A stretch of DNA of 64,000 bases. Source: Elymus sibiricus. Its lineage: Eukaryota > Streptophyta > Magnoliopsida > Poales > Poaceae. A program made the position numbers and the translations under genes. The notes beneath the pieces were generated by a model. The model was not told the DNA's origin. It worked only from the letters and a program-made list of their open reading frames with translations, and ran no database searches. Location: the NCBI GenBank assembly GCA_039707655.1, contig CM077667.1, forward strand, positions 159,041,142 to 159,105,141. Direction: 5' to 3'. Each line of letters begins with the position of its first letter. The first letter of the stretch is position 1. Of the stretch, positions 21,940 to 33,917 are shown piece after piece.

Positions 21940-23517
21940 TGCTACTTCTTGAGCTTGTGTTGGTTTTCCCTTGAAGAGGAAAGGGTGATGCAGCAAAGTA
22001 GATAAGTATTTCCCTCAGTTGTTGAGAACCAAGGTATCAATCCAGTAGGAGATACAAGCAAGTCCCCAATCTTTGCACCTACACAAACAATCAAACACTT
22101 GCACCCAACGCTATAAAGGGGTTGTCAATCCCTTCACGGTTACTTGCAAGGATGAGATCTGATAGAGATAGATATAAAAGATTACTAAAACGAAAAGTAA
22201 AACAAAAGTAAACAGATTGCAGCAAAGTATTTTTGGTATTTTTGGTTTATAGATCTGAAAATATAATATGGAAAATAGACGGGGGGGCCATAGGTTTCAC
22301 TAGAGGCTTCTCTCTTGAAGGAAAATAATACGGTGGGTGAACAAATTACTCGAGCAATTGATAGAAAAGCGCATAGTTATGACGATATCCAAGGCAATGA
22401 TTATGCATATAGGCATCACGTCCGTGTCAAGTAGACCGAAACGATTCTGCATTTACTACTATTACTCCACACATCGACCGACTCCTGCCTGCATCTAGAG
22501 TATTAAGTTCATGAAGAACAGAGTAACGCATTAAGTAAGATGACATGATGTAGAGGGATAAACTCAAGCAATATGATGAAAACCCCATCTTTTTACCCTT
22601 GATGGCAACAATACAAATACGTGCCTCGCTACCCCTACTTTGTCACTGGGTGAGGACACCGCAAGATTGAACCCAAAACCAAGCACTTCTCCCATTGCAA
22701 GAATTACCAATCTAGTTGGCCAAACCAAACCAATAACTCGAAGAGACTTGCAAAGATATGAAATCATGCATATAATAATTCAGAGAAGATTCAAATAATA
22801 TTCATAGATAATCTGAACATAAACCCACAATTCATCGGATCTCGACAAACACACCGCAAAAGAGTATTACATCGGATAGATCTCCATGAAGATCATGAAG
22901 AACATGGTATTGAAGAACATAGAGAGAGAAGAAGCCATCTAGCTACTAGCTATGGACCCGAAGGTCTAAGGTGAACTACTCACGCATCGTCGGAGGGGCA
23001 ATGGAGTTGATGTAGATGCCCTCCGTGATCGAATCCCCCTCCGGCAGATTAACGGAAAAGGCTCCAAGATGGGATCTCACGGGAACAGAGGCTTCCGGCG
23101 GTGGAAAAGTATTATCATTGTCCTTTTTGGTATTGGGGGAATATTTGGGAATTTATAGGACGGAGATTAGGGTTAGGAGGCCTGCAGGGGGGCCACAAGC
23201 CAGGCCCCCCCTAGGGCGCGCCCTGCAGGCTTGTCGTCTCCCAGCAGGTCTCCTGCCCCCCTCTCCAAGTCTGGCAGGTTTCTTCTGGTCCAAGAAAAAT
23301 CATCGCGAAGATTTTATTCCGTTTGGACTCCGTTTGATATTCCTTATCTGCAATACTCAAAAACAAGGAAAAAACAGAAACTGGCACTAGGCACTAGGTT
23401 AATAGGTTAGTCCCAAAAATAATATAAAATAGCATATTAATGCATATAAAACATCCAAAATAGATAATATAATAGCATGGAACAATCAAAAATTATAGAT
23501 ACGTTGGAGACGTATCA
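21940..23517 (-). repeat. 5' LTR (right)
   Basis: 1578 bp, TG...CA, partner of 15235-16816. Contains the hairpin (CCACAAGCC / GGCTTGTC, 23235-23193) and TATA (about 23160-23150) in - sense. Confidence 0.92.
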
Positions 23518-23522
23518 TCTGC
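23518..23522. repeat. Right 5-bp target duplication
   Basis: TCTGC, identical to 15230-15234. Confidence 0.9.
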
Positions 23523-24000
23523 CTCCTCCGCCTCCGCCTTGTGTCGCTCCTCCTGGATCGAGGTATGCATGGCAGACGCCAGCGCCGCCTGGTACGCCTC
23601 CTCCTCCTCCGGATGGACTCCGTTGGTGTGATGCTCCTGGACACCGAGGCGGCATTGCTCCTCGTGCTCGATGGCAAACCACCTCCCCAGTTGGGAGAGT
23701 CTGGAGCGTACACCTCCATCCGACGTTGCTCCGTTGTATGGAGCTCTCGCCGCCTGTGCACCTCCTCGACGTGCGCCCGCTGCGGATCCAGATGCCAGTC
23801 GTGCGGCAGCGTGACGTCCGGGTACGACAACAGCTGCCTGTACACCCAGTGCGAGCTCTCTTGGTGCAGCGGAATGTGCAGGCGCTGCCGCATGGGGGGA
23901 GGGCAGGTGCCTGTGGTGGCGGAGAAGGAAACGCGAGCGAGGAGGATGCGCCAGGGGTGAACTTCCCCTTGCCCTTGCCGTAGTCGCTGAGGAAACCCAT
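23518..24000 (-). pseudogene. 5' part of the split - strand pseudogene
   Basis: Starts at an ATG near 24000 (MGFLSDYGKGKGKFTPGASS), then shifts frame to segments such as LHIPLHQESSHWVYRQLLSYP and DWHLDPQR, and ends at the insertion site with QEERHKAEAEEAD. A TATA box lies at about 24163-24154. It continues at 15234-14740. Unknown family, probably repeat-associated; frameshifts make it non-functional independent of the insertion. Confidence 0.65.
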
Positions 24001-24153
24001 GGCTAGGTATTGGTAGTCACAGGCGAGGGAGCATGAGGGGTGGGGGTGGGGGTGAGATGTGGACGGGCAGTGGAAGTGGATGATGTCGGGCCCCCGCATG
24101 CATGGATTAAAATAGGATGGGCCCTTGTAGCTTCCAGTCGCTGACGCATGGGT

Positions 24154-24163
24154 CCGCGGTATA
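24154..24163 (-). promoter_or_regulatory. Probable TATA box of the split pseudogene
   Basis: CTATATACCG on the - strand about 155 bp upstream of the ATG near 24000, in a GC-rich context. Confidence 0.5.
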
Positions 24164-24240
24164 TAGCCGCATTAAATACGACTACGTCTGGTAGTTGACT
24201 GGTAGACATGTGGGGCTGCGGCGAACACCGAAGGGGCACG

Positions 24241-25077
24241 CGTGCATGAGATGGTTGACCAAATAAGGATCATGATCATGCGTTTGTGGGAAAGAAATAT
24301 TGGTGATTGTCTACACGCTGTGGCGATAGTACTTAACAGGCTCTAGCCTACCCTAAAAAATTGCCACACGCACAAAACACCACCAGTGATCAGCACACTA
24401 GTACATAGGTGCAGCACATAAAATGGTTTCCCACATCAAAAAATTAGTATCCTTTAAGTTGAGCCTGCCCTGCATTTACGTCCTAGATTCGAGATTCCCG
24501 TAGTGGTACAATAAGTGGTAAAATAGGAGCAGAAATGTTGCACATTTTCCCGTTGAAAAATGTACAGTGCGAGCATGCCATGCTTTTCTTGGCCATTATC
24601 GTTTAGTGTGCAGATATAGGGTCCATGCCCAAAATGGGGTGGTTTGAACAAACTATTCCATGGTTAACCCTAAACCCTAGCTCATTCCCCTGGAAAACCA
24701 TTCAACCTTGTTCGTGCTAGCTAAGTTATGTGAAGGGAATTTCATAAAAATATCTGTAGTCGTGGTTTCTTATTTTTCCTAGCAACTCAATAACATAAAC
24801 GATGGCATGCGCAAGTTTCGTATTTTTTTAATTTTTCAATTTAGTTGTGCTCAACCCTAGCTCTCAAAACCCCTCAAACCCCTCTCAAAACCCTGCACTT
24901 TCAGGTCTGTTGGATCGCTGTTCGGGAACGGTTTAAATCAAGTGCTAGGGTTTGCCGATCCACGAGATGAGCCCTGATTGGCTGGATGTAGGCGAGGTGT
25001 TCCATTGCTGCGGACATGTTGGCCCACCTGACAGCGGGAGTATAGGGACACGCGATAGTGGCCGTGGGTCGCGTGCT
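24241..25077. other. Spacer, nothing recognised
   Basis: AT-rich, with telomere-like CCCTAAACCCTA near 24668 that is too short to mean much. No ORF or element end I can support. Confidence 0.4.
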
Positions 25078-25326
25078 TGAGGCCAACTCCAACGTACGAC
25101 CCCATCCGGACGTCCGTTTTGTCTGAATTTTGTCCGTTTGGGGGTGGGAATGGGGTCGTGTCCGCCCGGATTTGCGGTTGGGTCGGTCGTGCGCCCAACA
25201 CGCGACCGCATCTTCGACCCCATCTTGCCCATGCATGCACGCAAATATAGAACCAAGGTTGTTGGTCGCGGCCGCGGTTCGCACTATTTCACGCCGGCCG
25301 GCAACATCGCCGGCGGCCTACAGTCT

Positions 25327-25421
25327 GGGACGCCGGCAACAAAGCCAGCGGCCGGCACAGGAGCTAGCCCTCAAAAAGAAGATGTTCCTGTGCCGGCCGC
25401 TGGCTTTGTTGCCGGTGTCCC
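25327..25421. repeat. 36-bp hairpin repeat inside the Harbinger element
   Basis: Arms 25327-25362 and 25386-25421 are inverted copies with one mismatch (GGGACGCCGGCAACAAAGCC type), separated by a 23-bp loop. It sits at the 3' end of the degraded second exon. Confidence 0.9.
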
Positions 25422-26834
25422 AGAATGCCCAACAATGCGTGAGAGTAAACAACTTGTTCTTGTGCCTGGCCTTGAAGGCTTCCAAAGATCGAAATGCCTA
25501 TAAAGGCATTCATGATGACTGTAATGTCATAACAAAGGAAACAACATGTATGAAAATGGATACAAAATGAAAAGGCAAGAGGTTCATACCATGTCACCAA
25601 TGCTAAGGCCGCTCACGGGATGGGCTTGGACGCTGTCAACTGTGGCACAATACTTGTTGCACACTTGTTGAATGAACCCCCATCTCTTTTGGATTGAGTT
25701 GATGCTGCAAGTACTCTCAAATTTGTAAGGGGCAAACTTTCTTCGCTCATGGAAGGTTTTGTGAACCCTTGTCCAAAAGACGACACCTTTTTGCTCGGCG
25801 CCTCTTATCGGATCTTCTCCTATTTCAATCCATCTCTCACAAATCAATTTGTCCTCTTTTTGGGTGTATGATCCCGTGTGAATGCTTTGCTTCCTCCTTT
25901 GTGCCTCGGCCCTTTGGGTGAGCTCATCGATAAACATCAATGGTTCTTGAGAAATGTCGACCTCCTCCTCCTCATTTTCACAATACGAGTCATCATCATC
26001 ATGCCATGAGTTGCCATGGTCTTCCTCCTCTTCATCATCATGGCCGGCAAAATTAGTGCCCTCATAGTGGCCGCAGTCATCCTGGCTCTGGGTCTCGTCG
26101 CGATTGAACATATGGCCTTGGTTGTCGACCTGGAAGGCCTCACCATGGCCCTTGAAGATGACACTCTCCATGAACGCCGAGCAATCAGGGTCGTCGGTGG
26201 TGCCCTTCGGTTGTGCCATTCTATCGAACAGCTTGCGGACGCCGGCGAAGCCTGTCGTCGGACACGACCGGGGTTGCTTCCTTTGTGTCCCGTCAGACAT
26301 GTGGCTAGCGCCACTGTACCCCGGCGTGGCGTTGAGGTCGATGACACCCGTGGGCGTGGCCGGAGGGACCACGCCGCCCTCCGTAGACGTGGAGAACCAT
26401 GTCTACCCACGGTCGTAAGGTGGCGGACCGGGTGTGGTGGACGAGCTTGGCGACCGGTGCTGAGAAGGGCGACCGGCCGATCCCGTACTCGCCGCGGCCA
26501 TGGCTGCGACCGAGAGGACAGACGGATGTGGTCGTGCCAACCCGAGCATGAGGAGGGCGTGTGCCTTGGCGATGACGGATTCTCTCTCATCGGCGTCGGC
26601 CTGATTCTGTGCATGACGCCGCGCGGCAACGACGGCGGCGCGTTCCGCAGCGGCCTTCGCCTCCGCCGCCTTTACCCGCCGGCCCTTCCTCTTTGCCGCT
26701 TCAGCGTCGAGTCCAGCGATTTCCTCTGGTGTGCACTCAGACCGAGGCTTCCTGGGACCCTTCGGACCCTTCTTCTTCACTGCGGAGGGCGCGGCCGCGG
26801 CCGCATCGCCGAGGTTCATCGGGTCGCCGTCCAT
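25330..26834 (-). pseudogene. Harbinger Myb/SANT-like protein, one stop codon plus degraded second exon
   Basis: From ATG 26834 a single frame runs to 25584 (417 codons including stop) except for one TAG at 26405-26403. Parts in order: a basic Lys/Arg/Ala N-terminus (KKKGPKGPRKPRSECTPEE), Ala-rich helix, VIDLNATPG, a Glu/Asp-rich stretch, then a trihelix/SANT-like domain (YTQKEDKLICERWIEIGEDP ... FWTRVHKTFHERR ... SIQKRWGFIQQVCNKYC). At GDM a GT donor (25599 region) suggests an intron to a second exon at about 25505-25330 (SLEAFKARHKNKLFTLTHCW). In Harbinger elements this protein helps the transposase bind DNA and enter the nucleus (known for the superfamily). Here it is dead or nearly so. 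Confidence 0.75.
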
Positions 26835-27129
26835 GGAGGCGGGATGGGGGAGGGGCCGCGCGGGAAGGTTTGGACAAAATGGAGGGAAAGTGAAAGGCTG
26901 TGTCACCAACGGGCGGGCCAGGCGGAGGACAAGGGCACGTGTCCCGCCCGTCCGCGTGTGTCCGTTTGGCCGCAAACGCGGCCCAGAATTGGGTCGGGAA
27001 TGGTTCGAAAGCGGACACAAAACGGAAACTTGTCCGTTTGCGGCCGCACGTTGGGCCACGATTTGTGTCCGTTTAGACCCAAACGGACGCGGGCAGATAA
27101 TTTGGGGTCGTGCGTTGGAGTTGGCCTGA

Positions 27130-27600
27130 CGCATTCAATCGGGACGGGACGCTCGTCGGACCAATGGGCCGTCCAACGACTCAGCCTGCCATGCATGCGT
27201 GCAGCCACTGTATGCAGATCGCAATGCATGCGTGCAGCCACCCGATGCAGCTATGTCGCATCAGGGCAATTAGTGCACCCTCGGGACGCAGCTATGTCGC
27301 ACCATGGCAATTAGTGCATCCTCGGGACGCAGCTTTACCGATCGACACGCCTCGGTTGAGTGTGAAAAAACGCATTCAAACGCCAAACATTCACACGCAT
27401 AGGGCTTCGGTGGGCCATTATTTGCGGGTGCTCCGATGAACGCATTCAAACGGGTTCGTCGCATCAAGGCTATTTAAACCTCTCTCGTCTACATCTTCGT
27501 CACAACTCGCATCCATCTTCTTCCTCCTCAAACCCCTCTCGCATCCATCTTCGTCACAACTCACATCCATCTTCTTCCTCGCCAGATCCTACCAGAGATA
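27130..27600. repeat. Short duplicated blocks and a possible promoter
   Basis: GCAGCTATGTCGCA...GGCAATTAGTGCA...CTCGGGAC occurs twice in tandem (27247-27330), a TATTTAAA box lies at 27470-27477, and CATCTTCGTCACAACTC...CATCCATCTTCTTCCTC occurs twice (27490-27580). Confidence 0.6.
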
Positions 27601-27606
27601 GGATGT

Positions 27607-27985
27607 AGTTCCAAGGCCCACCCTATCGCCTTCCGGTCACCGTGTCGGAGATGCGGTACCCCGTCAGTGTCGTCGTGGAATACACCTTCGCGTGTGGGCC
27701 TTCTCAAGGTGGAGGGACTCGATGGCACTGGTGAATTTCTTCCTCGCTGCCGGCTACCGCCACCTCCCACCTGGCTCTCCGGTGATGTTCCACGTGGAGG
27801 AGGTTAGTGTCAACGTCATTTTCATTGGCCTCACCGCTCGCTTCACCAACCGCCTCGACGCCTACTTCCTCCTCGGTAAAGTCTTCTGGTGTGGGTGCGA
27901 GTTCATCGCCTTCACCACCCACAACGTCTTCACCAACTTTGACAGCATCTTCCCCATCGTCGGCGGCATGCACACTCTCCCCTAA
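27607..27985 (+). pseudogene. Small pseudogene of unknown family
   Basis: ATG at 27607 is followed at once by TAG, then a frame with YRLPVTVSEMRYPVSVVVEY. After a frame change near 27690 it reads FFLAAGYRHLPPGSPVMF ... FTNRLDAYFLLGKVFWCG ... NFDSIFPIVGGMHTLP to a stop at 27985. Composition and the upstream TATTTAAA box make it look like a former short gene of about 120 codons, but I do not recognise it. Function unknown. Confidence 0.45.
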
Positions 27986-28394
27986 AACACAGAGGACGAG
28001 GAGTGAACGAGCACCCAGAGTTGCCAGGTGGCGTTTGCGGGCTAGGTTATTTGTAATGGCGCTACTATAAGCCTAAATATTAATATCTAGGGAAATATCT
28101 ATGTATGTAATGTTTGTGTTCCCAAATATTAATTTAACTTGAATATATATTAACGTGATTGTATATTACTTGAATTTATATCTGTGTATGAAAATGAGGG
28201 GCTTTGCTACATCTACGTAATAGTCTAGCCTAGCGTAATCTTGCATGAAAGCTGGCTTGGCATGGTATGATTGGAAAACGCAAGCAGTGCCTATGTGGAA
28301 ACAACAAGCGACACTGATTCAGTTTTGCATGCCCGTGGGTCCCACACATCAGTCGCAAACTACCTAACCGGCCACGCAAAATCGGTAATGCATG
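27986..28394. other. Spacer, nothing recognised
   Basis: AT-rich, no ORF or element end I can support. Confidence 0.4.
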
Positions 28395-28536
28395 CGGTCA
28401 AATGTGGGTCCCATGCGACTGTATGCACCGACGATGCGAATGCATGCGGCCTTACACGTCGGTCCCATGAGTCAACACGGGCGATGCAAATGTATGCGGC
28501 CTTACACGTCGGTCCCACGAGTCAGCACCGACATGT
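28395..28536. repeat. About 49-bp minisatellite, left of the Gypsy element
   Basis: Nearly three copies of a unit containing GCATGCGGCCTTACACGTCGGTCCCA and CAGCACCG-CGATG. Further copies lie on the other side of the retrotransposon at 38164-38225, so the element sits inside the array. Confidence 0.75.
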
Positions 28537-30059
28537 TGGTACGTCTATTTTGCATCATGCTTTTACATTGATATTTATTGCATTATGGGCTGTTATTACA
28601 CATTATGGTACAATACTTATGCCTTTTCTCTCTTATTTTACAAGGTTTACATGAAGAGGGAGAATGCCGGCAGCTAGAATTCTGGACTGGAAAAGGAGCA
28701 AATATGAGAGACCTATTCTGCACAACTCCAAAAGTCCTGAAAAGTTACAGAGAATTATTTTGGAATATATAAAAAATATTGGGCGAAAGAAATACCAGAG
28801 GGGACCCACCAGGAGGTCAGAAGCCAGGGGGCTTGCCCTACCCCCCTCGGCACGCCCCTGTGGCTTGTGGGGCCCTTGGCAGGCCTCCGGTGCCCATCTT
28901 CTGCTATATGGAGGGTTTTGACCTGGAAAAAATCATAAGAGAGATTTTGGGACGAAGCTCCGCCGTCTCGAGGCGGAACCTGGGCAAAAGCAATCTAGGG
29001 CTCCGGCGGAGCTGTTCTGCCGGGGAAACTTCCCTCCCGGAGGGGGAAATCGAAGCCATCGTCATCACCAACGATCCTCTCATCGAGAGGGGGTCAATCT
29101 CCATCACATCTTCACCAGCACCATCTCCTCTCCAAATCCTAGTTCATCTCTTGTATCCGATCTTTGTCTCAAAACCTCAGATTGGTACCTGTGGGTTGCT
29201 AGTAGTGTTGATTACTCCTTGTAGTTGATGCTAGTTGGTTTACTTGGTGGAAGATCATATGTTCAGATCCTTAATGATAATTAATACTCCTCTTATTATG
29301 AACATGAATATGCTTTGTGAGTAGTTACGTTTGTTCCTGAGGACATGGGATAAGTCTTGTTATAAGTAATCATGTGAATTTGGTATTCGTTCGATATTTT
29401 GATGAGATGTATGTTGTCTCTCCTCTAGTGGTGTTATGTGAACGTTGACTACATAACACTTCACCATTATTTGGGCCTTGGGGAAGGCATTGGGAAGTAA
29501 TAAGTAGATGATGGGTTTCTAGAGTGACAGAAGCTTAAACCCTAGTTTATGCGTTGCTTCGTAAGGGGCTGATTTGGATCCATATGTTTCATGCTATGGT
29601 TAGATTTATCTTAATTCTTCTTTTGTAGTTGCGGATGCTTGCGAGAGAGGTTAATCATAAGTGGGAGGTTTGTCCAAGTAAGGGCAGCACCCAGGCACTG
29701 GTCCACCCACATATCAAATTATCAAAGTAACGAACGCGAATCATATGAGCATGATGAAAACTAGATTGACAGAAATTCCCATGTGTCCTCAGGAGCGCTT
29801 TGCTTTATATAAGAGTTTGTCCAGGCTTGTCCTTTGCTACAAAAAGGATTGGGCCACCTTGCTGCACCTTTGCTACATTTTTTACTTGCTATCTGTTATG
29901 AATTATCTTATCGCACAACTATCTGTTACCGATAATTTCAGTGCTTGCAGAGAATACCTTGCTGAAAACCGCTTGTCATTTCCTTCTGCTCCTCGTTGGG
30001 TTCGACACTCTTACTTATCGAAAGGACTACGATAGATACCCTATACTTGTGAGTCATCA
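28537..30059 (+). repeat. 5' LTR, 1.52 kb
   Basis: Full-length copy. The hairpin region at 28818-28870 has decayed (core now GGCTTGCC/GGCACGCC), with TATA (CTATATGG) at about 28904. Contains the roughly 680-bp segment (29185-29870) that is missing from the right LTR. Confidence 0.9.
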
Positions 30060-30070
30060 AGACTCTTTTC

Positions 30071-30088
30071 TGGTGTCGTTGCCGGGGA
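30071..30088 (+). promoter_or_regulatory. Primer-binding site, tRNA-Asp type
   Basis: TGGTGTCGTTGCCGGGGA, two differences from the tRNA-Asp complement, 11 bp after the LTR. Confidence 0.8.
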
Positions 30089-30166
30089 GTGAAGCGCCTT
30101 TGGTGAGTGGAATTTGGTAAGGAAAAAATTTATATAGTGTGCTGAAATTTACTGTCACTTGTTACT

Positions 30167-31696
30167 ATGGAAAATAATCGTTTGAGGGGCTTGTTCAGGG
30201 TATCTTCACCTCGACCGGAAGCACAAAGAGTTGCTTCTCAACCTACTGAACCTACTGAAAATATTTATTATGAAATTCCTTCGGGTATGATAGAGAAACA
30301 GCTAGCTAATCCTTATGCAGGAGATGGAACACTACATCCTGATTTGCATCTAATCTATGTGGATGAAGTTTGTGGATTATTTAAGCTTGCACGTTTGCCT
30401 GAGGATGATGTCGAGAAGAAGGTCTTTCCTTTATATTTGAAGGAGAAGGCATTGACATGGTATAGGCTATGTGATGATATTGGATCATGGAACTACAATC
30501 GATTGAAATTGGAATTTCATCAAAAGTTTTATCCTATGCATCTGGTTCATCGTGATCAGAATTATATTTATAATTTTTGGCCTCGTGAAGGAGAAAGTAT
30601 CGCTCAAGCTTGGGGGAGGCTTAATTCAATGTTATATTCATGCCCCAATCATGAGCTCCCAAGAGAAATTATTATTCAGAATTTTTATGCTCGACTTTCT
30701 CGTAATGATCAATCCATGCTCGATACTTCATGTACTGGTTCCTTTATGAAGAAAGATATTGAATTCAAATGGGATTTCTTGGAAAGAATTAAACGCAACT
30801 CCGTAGATTGGGAACTCGACGAAGGTAAAGAGTCAGGTATAAACCTTAAGTTTGATTGTGTTAAATCCTTTATAGACACCGATGCTTTTCGTGAATTTAG
30901 CAATAAATATGGACTTGACTCTGAGATAGTAGCTTCTTTCTGTGAATCTTTTGCTGCTCATGTTGATGTCCCTAAGGAGAAGTGGTTTAAATATCATCCT
31001 CCCATTGAAGTGAAAATAGTTGAACCTATTAAAGTTGGAGAAGAAACTATTATTTGTAATGTTGATCCTGTTGTTCCTGCTGCTTATATCGAGAAACCAC
31101 CTTTTCCTTTTGGAATAAAGGAACATGCTAAAGCTTCAACTGTGGTTCGTAAGAGTTATAGTAGAACACCTACACCCCATGAACAAATCAAAGTTGAACC
31201 TAGTATTGCTATGGTTAAAGATCTCTTGGTTGATAATATTGATGGGCGTGTTATTCATTTCTGTGATGAAGCTGCTAGAATTGCTAGACCTGATACTAAA
31301 GATAAACATAGACCTATTGTTGGCATGCCTGTTGTTTCGGTTAAAATAGGAGATCATTGTTATCATGGCTTATGTGATGTGGGTGCTAGTGTGAGTGCAA
31401 TTCCCTATACCTTATATCAGGAAATTATGAATGATATTGCACCCGCTAAATTAGAAGAAATTGATGTTACCATTAAGCTTGCTAATAGAGATACTATAGC
31501 ACCAGTTGGGATTATTAGAGATGTTGAAGTCTTGTGTGGGAAAATAAAATATCCTACTGATTTTCTTGCTCTTGGCTCCCCGCAAGATGATTTTTGTCCC
31601 ATTATATTTGGTAGGCCTTTCTTGAATACTGTTAATGCTAAGATAGATTGTGAGAAAGAAACAGTCACTGTAAGCTTTTGGGGATGTGTCTCATGA
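30167..31696 (+). pseudogene. gag-protease of the Gypsy element, 509-aa frame then frameshift
   Basis: Capsid region about residues 80-190 (FPLYLKEKALTWYRL, WNYNRLKLEFHQKFYP, ESIAQAWGRLNSML), a charged linker, and a retropepsin-like domain about residues 395-500 (LCDVGASVSAIP with the Asp in a DVG triplet, then IIFGRPFL). An extra T in a TTTTGGGG run near 31677 puts the frame out, ending at 31696. In the other frame coding continues into pol, so gag and pol were one polyprotein. The gag part itself has no stop. Confidence 0.85.
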
Positions 31697-33914
31697 GTTT
31701 AATTTCTCTAAATTTCGTTGACAACCCCATGATAAAGAATTGCCTAGTAATGATGAAATTATTGGTCTTGCTTCTATTGCTGTGCCTCCTACTGATCCTT
31801 TAGAACAATATTTGCTAGATCATGAAAACGATATGCATATGAATGAAAGGAATGAAATAGATAAGATTTTCTTTGATCATCACCCTATTTTGAAACACAA
31901 CTTGCCTGTGGAAATACTTGGAGATCGTCCTCCACCCAAGGGTGATCCCGTGTTTGAGCTTAAGCAATTACCGGATACTCTGAAATACGCTTATCTTGAT
32001 GAAAAGGAGATATATCCTTTTATTATTAGTGCTAACCTTTCAGAGCATGAAGAAAAGAGATTATTAAAAACTCTGAGGAAGCACCGTGCTGCTATTGGAT
32101 ATACTCTTGATGATCTTAAGGGCATTAGTCCCACTCTATGCCAGCATAAAATTAATATGGAGCCTGATGCTAAACCAGTTGTTGATCACTAACGACGGTT
32201 AAATCCTAAAATGAAAGAAGTGGTAAGAAATGAAATATTAAAGCTTCTGGAGGCAGGTATAATTTATCCTATTGCTGATAGTAGATGGGTTAGTCCCGTT
32301 CATTGTGTCCCTAAGAAGGGAGGTATTACCGTTGTTCCTAATGATAAAAATGAATTGATCCCTCAAAGAATTGTTACAGGATATAGAATGGTAATTGATT
32401 TCAGGAAATTAAATAAAGCTACTAGGAAAGATCATTACCCTCTACCTTTTATTGATCAAATGCTAGAAAGACTATCCAAACACACACACTTCTGCTTTCT
32501 AGATGGTTATTCTGGTTTCTCTCAAATACCTGTGTCAAAAGAGGATCAAGAAAAGACCACTTTTACTTGTCCTTTCGGTACCTTTGCTTATAGACATATG
32601 TCTTTTGGTTTATGCAATGCACCTGCTACCTTTCAAAGATGTATGATGGCTATATTCTCTGACTTTTGTGAAAAGATTGTTGAGGTTTTCATGGATGATT
32701 TCTCCGTTTATGGAACTTCTTTTGATGATTGCTTGAGCAACCTTGATCGAGTTTTGCAGAGATGTGAAGAAACTAATCTTGTCTTGAATTGGGAGAAGTG
32801 CCACTTTATGGTTAATGAGGGCATTGTCTTGGAACACAAAATCTCCGAAAGAGGTATTGAAGTTGATAAAGCTAAAGTTGATGCTATTGAAAAAATGCCG
32901 TTTCCTACGGATATCAAAGGTATAAGAAGTTTCCTTGGTCATGCTGGTTTCTATAGGAGGTTTATTAAAGACTTCTCTAAGATTTCTAGGCCTCTCACTA
33001 ATCTTTTGCAAAAAGATGTTCCATTCGATTTTGATGATGATTGTGTAGAAGCATTTGAAATTCTTAAGAGAGCCTTGATCACTGCACTTGTTGTTCAACC
33101 ACCTGATTGGAACCTACCCTTTGAAATTATGTGTGATGCTAGTGATTATGCTGTTGGTGCTGTTCTAGGACAAAGAGTTGATAAGAAATTAAATGTTATC
33201 CATTATGCTAGTAAAACTCTAGACAGTGCTCAGAGAAACTATGCTACCACTGAAAAGGAATTTTTAGCAGTTGTGTTTGCTTGTGATAAGTTCAGACCTT
33301 ATATTGTTGATTCCAAAGTAACTGTTCACACTGATCATGCTGCTATTAAATATCTTATGGAAAAGAAAGATGCTAAACCTAGACTTATTAGATGGGTTCT
33401 TCTGCTACAAGAATTTGATTTGCATATTATTGATAGAAAGGGTGCTGAGAACCCCGTAGCAGACAAGTTGTCTAGGTTAGAGAATATTCTTGATGACCCA
33501 CTACCTATTGATGATAGCTTTCCTGATGAACAATTAGCTATCATAAATGCTTCACGTAATGCTCCATGGTATGCTGATTATGCTAATTACATTGTTACTA
33601 AATTTATACCACCTAGTTTCACATACCAACAAAAGAAAAAGTTCTTCTATGATTTAAGACATTACTTTTGGGATGATCCACACCTCTATAAAGGAGTAGA
33701 TGGTGTTATTAGACGTTGTGTACCTGAGCATGAACAGGAACAGATCCTACACAAGTGTCATTCCGAGGCCTACGGAGGACACCACGCTGGGGATAGAACT
33801 GCACACAAGGTATTACAATCTGGTTTTTATTGGCCTACTCTCTTCAAGGATGCTCGTAAGTTTGTCTTGTCTTATGATGAATGTCAAAGAATTGGTAATA
33901 TTAGTAGACGTTAG
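31697..33914 (+). pseudogene. Reverse transcriptase - RNase H region, with stops
   Basis: After the frameshift the frame has a TGA near 31720, is open 31740-32192 (pre-RT linker: EYLLDHE-type, DDLKGISPTLCQHKI), stops at TAA 32190-32192, then is open 32211-33914. RT motifs: [47 protein letters not shown], and the catalytic box FMDD (in place of YVDD) near 32690-32700. RNase H follows ([35 protein letters not shown]). Then comes the integrase zinc-binding HHCC region, in which the first Cys is Tyr (VLSYDEC, near 33873), a lesion that would harm zinc binding. TAG at 33912-33914 separates it from the integrase core. Confidence 0.88.
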
Positions 33915-33917
33915 GAA

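Larger units (their letters stand above)
15235..23517 (-). mobile_element. Gypsy retrotransposon, Athila-type, gag-protease only (Sabrina/WHAM-like)
   Basis: Two LTRs of about 1.58 kb starting TGCTACTTCTT and ending GACGTATCA on the + strand, flanked by TCTGC. It reads on the - strand: the primer-binding site lies inside the right LTR (21928-21911) and the purine tract AAGCTTGGGGG inside the left LTR (about 16833-16820). The only ORF is gag-protease; no RT, RNase H or integrase, so it must be mobilised by a relative. The tRNA-Asp primer site and the DLGAS protease motif point to the Athila lineage. The Sabrina/WHAM name is from memory and tentative. Confidence 0.9.
25081..27126 (-). mobile_element. 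Harbinger-like DNA element with Myb-like gene, no transposase
   Basis: Inverted ends GGCCAACTCCAACG(T/C)ACGACCCCA at 25081 and ending 27126, flanked by a 3-bp duplication TGA (25078-25080, 27127-27129). Sub-terminal CCGTTTG/CAAACGGAC motifs occur on both sides. It is 2046 bp. The cargo is a Myb/SANT-like gene remnant of the kind PIF/Harbinger elements carry beside their transposase; the DDE transposase is absent. Superfamily rests on the 3-bp duplication and the gene type. Confidence 0.75.

Noticed and set aside
24660..24680. Telomere-like CCCTAAACCCTAG
   Set aside because: Less than two full units, probably chance.
26016..27314. 432-codon + strand frame
   Set aside because: Antisense to the Harbinger Myb-like gene, whose - strand protein has recognisable domains.
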